A DNA stretch of 9,618 nt, from NCBI GenBank assembly GCA_030618505.1, contig JAUXDF010000087.1:1-9618 (forward strand), given 5' to 3'. Position numbers and translations under genes: made by a program. The notes beneath the pieces are model-generated. The model did no database searches and was not told the origin of the DNA. It was given only the letters and a program-made list of their open reading frames with translations. Source of the stretch: Spongiibacteraceae bacterium. Lineage in GTDB: Bacteria; Pseudomonadota; Gammaproteobacteria; Pseudomonadales; PIVM01. Positions 5,756 through 9,618 of the stretch are shown in pieces; positions within the stretch are counted from its first letter, which is position 1; each line of letters begins with the position of its first letter.

Positions 5756-7693
5756 TTATTTGTTTAGTCGATTCTCCACCAGTTGCTCAACAACACTTGG
5801 GTCGGCGAGGGTAGAGGTATCCCCAAGGCTATCCAGTTCGTTGGCAGCTACCTTTCGCAGGATACGACGCATAATTTTTCCGGAGCGGGTTTTGGGTAGC
5901 CCAGGGGCCCATTGAATCAGATCTGGCTTGGCAATGGCGCCGATTTCCTGGCGGGCCAGTGCGCTTAGCTCGGCTCTCAGTTTCTCACTAGGCTCTGCAT
6001 CGTGCATTAGTGTCACGTAGGCATAGATGCCTTGACCCTTTATATCATGTGGATAGCCGACAATGGCTGCTTCTGCGACGGCTTTATGTAACACCAGGGC
6101 GCTTTCTATCTCAGCGGTGCCGAGGCGGTGACCGGATACATTCAGAACGTCATCGACTCGTCCGGTAATCCAGTAATAACCATCTTCGTCTCTGCGTGCG
6201 CCATCGCCGGTAAAATAGTAGCCTTGATAGGTGCTGAAATAGGTGTCGATCATCCGCTGGTGATCACCATAAATGGAGCGGATCTGACTGGGCCAGGAGG
6301 CCTTAATGGCTAGATTGCCTGAGGTCGCACCCTCCAGCTCTTGACCTTCTGCATCCATTAATACCGGCTGAACACCAAAAAAGGGTACGGTTGCTGAGCC
6401 GGGTTTAAGTGTCGTGGCGCCGGGAAGAGGGGCGATCATAATGGCGCCGGTCTCGGTTTGCCACCAGGTATCAACAATCGGCAGGCGTGATTCACCGACC
6501 ACCCGGTAATACCACTGCCAGGCTTCGGGGTTAATGGGTTCACCCACGGTGCCGAGTAGCTTTAAGGATTTACGGGAGCTGTTTGTAACAAACTCATCGC
6601 CCTGTCCCATTAGAGCCCGTAGGGCAGTGGGCGCTGTGTAAAAGGTATTTACCTGGTGTTTATCAATGACTTGCCAGCATCGTGAGGCATCGGGGTAGGT
6701 GGGTATGCCTTCAAACATCAATGTGGTTGCAGCATTGGCAAGGGGGCCGTAAACAATATAGGAGTGACCGGTCACCCAGCCAACATCGGCTGTGCACCAG
6801 TAGATATCACCTTCTTGATAATCGAGTACGTATTTGTGGGTCATGCTGGCCATTAACAAATAGCCTGCGGTGGTATGCAGCACGCCCTTGGGTTTGCCGG
6901 TGGAACCGGAGGTGTAGAGGATAAAAAGCGGATCTTCAGCATCCATGCTTTCAGCAGGACAATCGGTGGCTTGAGTGGACACCAGTTCGTGATACCAGGT
7001 GTCGCGATCGGCTTGCCAGTGAATCTCGCCACCGGTGCGCTTGACGACAAGACAGGTATGCACGTCTGGGCAGTGGGCTAATGCCTTGTCGGCATTGGCT
7101 TTGAGTGGGACATTTTTGCCGCCGCGCACCCCCTCGTCTGCGGTAATTAGTAACTGGCAGTCAGAGTCAAGAATACGATCCTTAAGCGCTTCGGGGGAAA
7201 AGCCACCAAAAACCACCGAGTGCACCGCACCGATGCGGGCGCAGGCAAGCATGGCATATGCCGCCTGAGGTATCATTGGCATGTATATGCAGACTCTATC
7301 GCCCTTTTTTATGCCGCGAGATTTAAGGGCATTGGCTAGTTGACAGACTTGCTTGTGTAGCTCTCGGTAGGTAATTTTTTCATCGTTTTGCGGGTCATCC
7401 CCCTCCCAGATGATGGCGGTCTGCTCCGCGTGTTTGGCGAGGTGGCGGTCGATACAGTTAGTGCTGACATTGAGTTTGCCATTGATAAACCACTGGCTTT
7501 CACCTTGGCCAAAATCCCCGTCACAGACAGTGTCCCACTTTTTCTCCCAGTCAAGGAAACTTTCAGCCTGTTGCGCCCAGAATAGCTCTGGTGTTTCGAT
7601 GGATGCCTTATAGAGCTCTTGGTACTGCGCTTCGTCAAGTTGCGCAGCTTTTTTCCAGGATTCAGAGACTGGATAGGTTTTATGATCCAACAT
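5756..7693 (-). CDS. acs: Acetyl-coenzyme A synthetase (AMP-forming)
   Basis: Acs activates acetate with ATP to acetyl-AMP and then transfers the acetyl group to CoA, the high-affinity route for acetate assimilation. The 645 residues match the family (about 650). The N-terminal acetyl-CoA synthetase domain includes ESFLDWEKKWDTV. The adenylation core has the P-loop YTSGSTGKPKG at 260-270, the VGWVTGHSY segment, and WWQTETG at 410-416, with W411 expected in the acetate pocket. Later come YYFTGDGARRDEDGYYWITGR and the C-terminal PKTRSGKIMRR with K606. This lysine corresponds to Salmonella K609, which is reversibly acetylated by Pat/CobB-type enzymes. ATG at 7693 has an AAGGA site (7704-7700) six nt upstream. 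acs is convergent to pnp and downstream of panD, with a separate promoter likely. Confidence 0.97.
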   Translation of the reverse strand: MLDHKTYPVSESWKKAAQLDEAQYQELYKASIETPELFWAQQAESFLDWEKKWDTVCDGDFGQGESQWFINGKLNVSTNCIDRHLAKHAEQTAIIWEGDDPQNDEKITYRELHKQVCQLANALKSRGIKKGDRVCIYMPMIPQAAYAMLACARIGAVHSVVFGGFSPEALKDRILDSDCQLLITADEGVRGGKNVPLKANADKALAHCPDVHTCLVVKRTGGEIHWQADRDTWYHELVSTQATDCPAESMDAEDPLFILYTSGSTGKPKGVLHTTAGYLLMASMTHKYVLDYQEGDIYWCTADVGWVTGHSYIVYGPLANAATTLMFEGIPTYPDASRCWQVIDKHQVNTFYTAPTALRALMGQGDEFVTNSSRKSLKLLGTVGEPINPEAWQWYYRVVGESRLPIVDTWWQTETGAIMIAPLPGATTLKPGSATVPFFGVQPVLMDAEGQELEGATSGNLAIKASWPSQIRSIYGDHQRMIDTYFSTYQGYYFTGDGARRDEDGYYWITGRVDDVLNVSGHRLGTAEIESALVLHKAVAEAAIVGYPHDIKGQGIYAYVTLMHDAEPSEKLRAELSALARQEIGAIAKPDLIQWAPGLPKTRSGKIMRRILRKVAANELDSLGDTSTLADPSVVEQLVENRLNK

Positions 7694-7747
7694 GACTCAT
7701 CCTTTATATGCTGTTTATGGAGGGCTTGTGTCGCTTTGCGAGGGCAA

Positions 7748-7775
7748 ATACTACCGCTAACAGCAAGAATTGCAA
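7748..7775 (-). promoter_or_regulatory. Possible sigma-70 promoter of acs
   Basis: On the minus strand TTGCAA (7775-7770) and TAGTAT (7753-7748) are separated by 16 nt, each matching four of six consensus bases. Transcription would start near 7741, leaving a leader of about 48 nt. The -35 box overlaps the distal arm of the panD-acs inverted repeat. This is motif evidence only. Confidence 0.3.
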
Positions 7776-7823
7776 AGCACACAGTCATAACGATTCATAT
7801 CGATCGATATGGCTGTGTGCTTT
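7774..7823. repeat. Inverted repeat with a 16-bp palindromic core between panD and acs
   Basis: AAAGCACACAG (7774-7784) and CTGTGTGCTTT (7813-7823) are perfect 11-bp inverted arms. Between them lies a perfect 16-bp palindrome, CATATCGATCGATATG (7796-7811), off-centre with 11 nt on one side and 1 nt on the other. On the minus strand it begins 20 nt after the panD stop, fitting a terminator position, but only a short T-run (CTTT, then GCAATTCTT) follows. It could instead be an operator for acs or a small mobile repeat. Confidence 0.6.
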
Positions 7824-7843
7824 AAAGGAGGGGGAGAGGGGAG

Positions 7844-8224
7844 TTAGGCGACTTGAACAGGGATGGCATTACTGGCATGACTAACGTTATTGTCTTCAGT
7901 CATATAGATTAGCCGAGGTTTGAAGTTGATCATCTCTGCTTGTGAGTAACCTGCATAAGCACAGATAATCACTCGATCACCAACATTGGCTTTGTGCGCA
8001 GCAGCGCCATTAACGGAGATGATACCAGTACCCTCTTCTCCGCGAATAGCGTAGGTGGTAAAGCGCTCACCATTGTCAATATTGTAAATCTGAATTTGCT
8101 CATATTCATGAATACCCGCCATATCCAGCAGTTTGCCGTCTATTGCGCAGGAACCTTCATACTCCAAAACTGCATGGGTGACCCGAGCCTGGTGCAGTTT
8201 GGCTTTCAGCATTGTTGATTGCAT
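7844..8224 (-). CDS. panD: Aspartate 1-decarboxylase proenzyme
   Basis: PanD decarboxylates L-aspartate to beta-alanine, one half of pantothenate. It is made as an inactive pi-protein that cleaves itself between Gly24 and Ser25, giving a pyruvoyl cofactor. Starting at ATG 8224 gives 126 residues, as in E. coli, with the cleavage site YEGSCAID at G24-S25, K9 in MLKAKLH, and R54 and Y58 in GERFTTYAI, all at the E. coli positions. ISVNGAAAHKANVGD and the ending AIPVQVA are also typical. An in-frame GTG at 8230 would add two residues; ATG is preferred because it restores family numbering and is about ten nt from AGG (8237-8235). It lies 120 nt after panC, so it may have its own promoter as well as panBC read-through. 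Confidence 0.96.
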   Translation of the reverse strand: MQSTMLKAKLHQARVTHAVLEYEGSCAIDGKLLDMAGIHEYEQIQIYNIDNGERFTTYAIRGEEGTGIISVNGAAAHKANVGDRVIICAYAGYSQAEMINFKPRLIYMTEDNNVSHASNAIPVQVA

Positions 8225-8256
8225 AGTCACTTGACCTATCCAGTTAATAACATCGA

Positions 8257-8271
8257 CCTCTAATAAAGAGG
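8257..8271. other. Small hairpin in the panD leader
   Basis: CCTCT (8257-8261) and AGAGG (8267-8271) form five pairs around a 5-nt A/T-rich loop. The hairpin is 32 nt upstream of the panD ATG on the minus strand and has no T-run. It may be chance or a weak leader element. Confidence 0.2.
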
Positions 8272-8275
8272 CTTG

Positions 8276-8306
8276 GTATACGCATCAAATTAGTTGATAA
8301 GTATAC
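8276..8306. promoter_or_regulatory. 31-bp interrupted inverted repeat upstream of panD (operator candidate)
   Basis: GTATAC at 8276-8281 and again at 8301-8306 form the outer arms. ATCAA (8284-8288) and TTGAT (8294-8298) form the inner arms around ATTAG. Outer and inner arms are separated by two bases on each side, one able to form a G-U pair. The right outer arm overlaps the best -10 box for panD, so a dimeric regulator bound here could block or modulate panD transcription. It could also act as an RNA hairpin in panC read-through mRNA. Confidence 0.4.
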
Positions 8307-8327
8307 AGATTGTGCGACTTTTATCAG
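8300..8327 (-). promoter_or_regulatory. Possible sigma-70 promoter of panD
   Basis: On the minus strand TATACT (8305-8300) matches five of six -10 bases. CTGATA (8327-8322), 16 nt upstream, matches four of six -35 bases. Transcription would begin near 8293, about 70 nt before the panD ATG. Alternative boxes with 17-nt spacing, TTGCCC and CACAAT, lie just upstream. This is motif evidence only. Confidence 0.3.
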
Positions 8328-8344
8328 TGGCGGGCAAGTATGCC

Positions 8345-9208
8345 TTAATTGCCTGCAGGGTTCAATGTTAAGGTAACATTATCTATGAGTCGAGTGTTAC
8401 CTAAAGAAGCGGCTACCAATATAACGATTTCAGGGCTCTGTGAGGTGATATCTCGTAATGTTGTGCCGTCACAAATAGCAAAATAGTCGACATTAAAACC
8501 ATGACCCTGCAAGTCTTCGCTACATCGCCTAACCAGATTAGCATAATCGTGGCAGCCTGCGATGATATCTTGTTGGCAGCGCTGTAGTGTGGCGTGTAAT
8601 TGTGGTGCCAGAGAGCGTTGTTCGTCATTAAGGTAGCCGTTACGGGAGCTCAGTGCCAAGCCGTCTTCGTTGCGGGCGGTGGCGACGCCGACTACTTCAA
8701 TGTCAAAGCACAGATCCCGTACCATTTTGCGAATAACGGCCAATTGCTGAAAGTCTTTTTCGCCAAACAGGGCGGTATCGGGCTGTACTATGTTAAACAA
8801 TTTGCTTACCACGGTTGCTACGCCAACAAAATGGCCGGGGCGGGAGGCTCCGCAGAGGGTGTCAGTAATATCAGGGACGCTCACTTGTGTTTGTAGTGCC
8901 ATGCCCTGTGGGTATATCTCTTTGGCGCTCGGTGTGAAAAGGTAGTCGGTACCCGCGCCAAGCAGTTTGTCCATATCTTCCTGTAGCGTGCGTGGATAGT
9001 TGTCCAGGTCTTCGTTGGCGCCAAACTGCAGAGGGTTGACAAAAATACTGGCGACAACACAGTCACCAAGTTCTGTGGCGCGTTTGATCAAGCTGATGTG
9101 CCCGCTATGCAGGTTGCCCATGGTGGGAACAAAGGCGATACGCTTACCTGCCTGCTTCTCGGCACTTATTGCACTGCGTAATGCTTTGACGCTGGTGAGT
9201 GTTTGCAT
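8345..9208 (-). CDS. panC: Pantothenate synthetase (pantoate-beta-alanine ligase)
   Basis: PanC joins pantoate and beta-alanine with ATP, through a pantoyl-adenylate, to make pantothenate. It is a cytidylyltransferase-superfamily enzyme and usually a dimer. The 287 residues match the family (E. coli 283). The nucleotide-binding signature PTMGNLHSGH is at 28-37 with the HxGH histidines H34 and H37. Also present are SIFVNPLQFG, GASRPGHFVGVATVVSKLFN, GEKDFQQL at 149-156, and the KMSKS-like loop LALSSRNGYL with SSRN at 187-190. The C-terminal domain ends ILVAASLGNTRLIDN. ATG at 9208 is preceded by a weak GGAA site (9220-9217). It starts 29 nt after panB, so panB-panC are one transcript; panD follows after 120 nt and supplies its beta-alanine. 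Confidence 0.97.
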   Translation of the reverse strand: MQTLTSVKALRSAISAEKQAGKRIAFVPTMGNLHSGHISLIKRATELGDCVVASIFVNPLQFGANEDLDNYPRTLQEDMDKLLGAGTDYLFTPSAKEIYPQGMALQTQVSVPDITDTLCGASRPGHFVGVATVVSKLFNIVQPDTALFGEKDFQQLAVIRKMVRDLCFDIEVVGVATARNEDGLALSSRNGYLNDEQRSLAPQLHATLQRCQQDIIAGCHDYANLVRRCSEDLQGHGFNVDYFAICDGTTLRDITSQSPEIVILVAASLGNTRLIDNVTLTLNPAGN

Positions 9209-9237
9209 TTCAGAGGTTCCGTATGGGTGTCTGGGGC

Positions 9238-9618
9238 TTATTTAAAGCAGTGCTCGTCGGCGGGAAAAGTCTGTTGGCAAACTTCTGTGATGTAGGCCTG
9301 TATGGCTGCTTCAATCGATCCGTGTTCGGCCATAAAGTTTTTCACAAAGCGCGCAGGTTGCGGGTTTAAACCCAGCATGTCATGCAAAACCAGCACCTGT
9401 GCATCGGTGTCGGGGCCTGCGCCAATGCCAATTACCGGTATCTGAAGTGATTTACTGAGTTGGGCACCTAACTCTCTAGGCACACATTCCACTACCAGCA
9501 GTTGTGCTCCGGCCTCTTGTAGCTGCTTTGCATCCTCTAGAATCTGTTTGGCCTGTTCGGCGAGTCGCCCCTGAACCTTGTAGCCGCCAAGGGTGTGAAC
9601 CGACTGAGGGGTTAAGCC
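9238..9618 (-). CDS. panB: 3-methyl-2-oxobutanoate hydroxymethyltransferase, C-terminal part
   Basis: PanB transfers a hydroxymethyl group from methylene-tetrahydrofolate to alpha-ketoisovalerate, giving ketopantoate, the first committed step of pantothenate synthesis. The frame is open to the window edge. The first visible residues, GLTPQSVHTLGGYKVQGR, match the middle of E. coli PanB, so about 138 N-terminal residues, with the metal-binding site, lie outside. VVECVP (catalytic Glu at visible residue 44, like E. coli E181), IPVIGIGAG and a variant of the VLVLHDMLGL segment follow. The end, FPADEHCFK, resembles the family end. 126 residues are visible. The panB-panC gap is 29 nt, with panB first. 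No damage is seen. Confidence 0.96.
   Translation of the reverse strand, partial: GLTPQSVHTLGGYKVQGRLAEQAKQILEDAKQLQEAGAQLLVVECVPRELGAQLSKSLQIPVIGIGAGPDTDAQVLVLHDMLGLNPQPARFVKNFMAEHGSIEAAIQAYITEVCQQTFPADEHCFK

Noticed and set aside
7336..7788. Minus-strand 150-codon open frame running from the acs leader into the acs 5' end
   Set aside because: It overlaps the conserved acs N-terminus in another frame; the acs start is well supported by AAGGA and family alignment.
7844..8230. GTG at 8230 as the panD start
   Set aside because: It is possible, but ATG 8224 gives the exact family length and places the cleavage serine at residue 25, lysine at 9 and tyrosine at 58.
9238..9492. GTG at 9492 as the start of a short 84-residue gene
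   Set aside because: The frame stays open upstream to the window edge and encodes conserved PanB sequence, so this is an internal codon.
1..9618. A new multi-gene system such as defence, secretion or biosynthesis
   Set aside because: Every supported coding sequence is an intact or edge-cut member of a well-known housekeeping family in a conserved order; only the intergenic elements remain unexplained.

Overview
The window is ordinary chromosomal housekeeping DNA from a gammaproteobacterium. The proteins closely resemble the Escherichia coli and Pseudomonas versions, and the gene order infB-rbfA-truB-rpsO-pnp is the classic gammaproteobacterial one. The neighbouring acs and panD-panC-panB cluster recalls the Pseudomonas layout, from memory. 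A marine Cellvibrionales-type or pseudomonad relative is plausible, but the sequence alone does not fix the genus. There is no phage, transposase gene, CRISPR array, tRNA or rRNA.

Region 1 (1-5611, plus strand) is the translation and RNA-decay operon. It holds the C-terminal 527 residues of initiation factor IF2 (5' end outside the window), the ribosome maturation factor RbfA, the tRNA pseudouridine-55 synthase TruB, ribosomal protein S15 and polynucleotide phosphorylase. infB, rbfA and truB are tightly packed. The 189-nt truB-rpsO gap and the 72-nt rpsO-pnp gap are rich in RNA hairpins, as expected where S15 autoregulation and PNPase/RNase III control act in E. coli.

Region 2 (5612-5755) is a convergent intergenic stretch. 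It holds a strong bidirectional intrinsic terminator, then two inverted 17-nt palindromes that look like a REP doublet (REPIN). The two copies differ only by a compensated base pair in the stem.

Region 3 (5756-9618, minus strand) carries acs (acetyl-CoA synthetase), panD (aspartate decarboxylase), panC (pantothenate synthetase) and the C-terminal part of panB (ketopantoate hydroxymethyltransferase). PanB, PanC and PanD together supply pantothenate, the precursor of coenzyme A, and Acs consumes CoA to activate acetate. The panC-panD and panD-acs gaps each contain a marked inverted repeat next to promoter-like boxes. These non-coding elements are the least explained parts of the window. I found no new multi-gene system; all coding sequences belong to well-known families.
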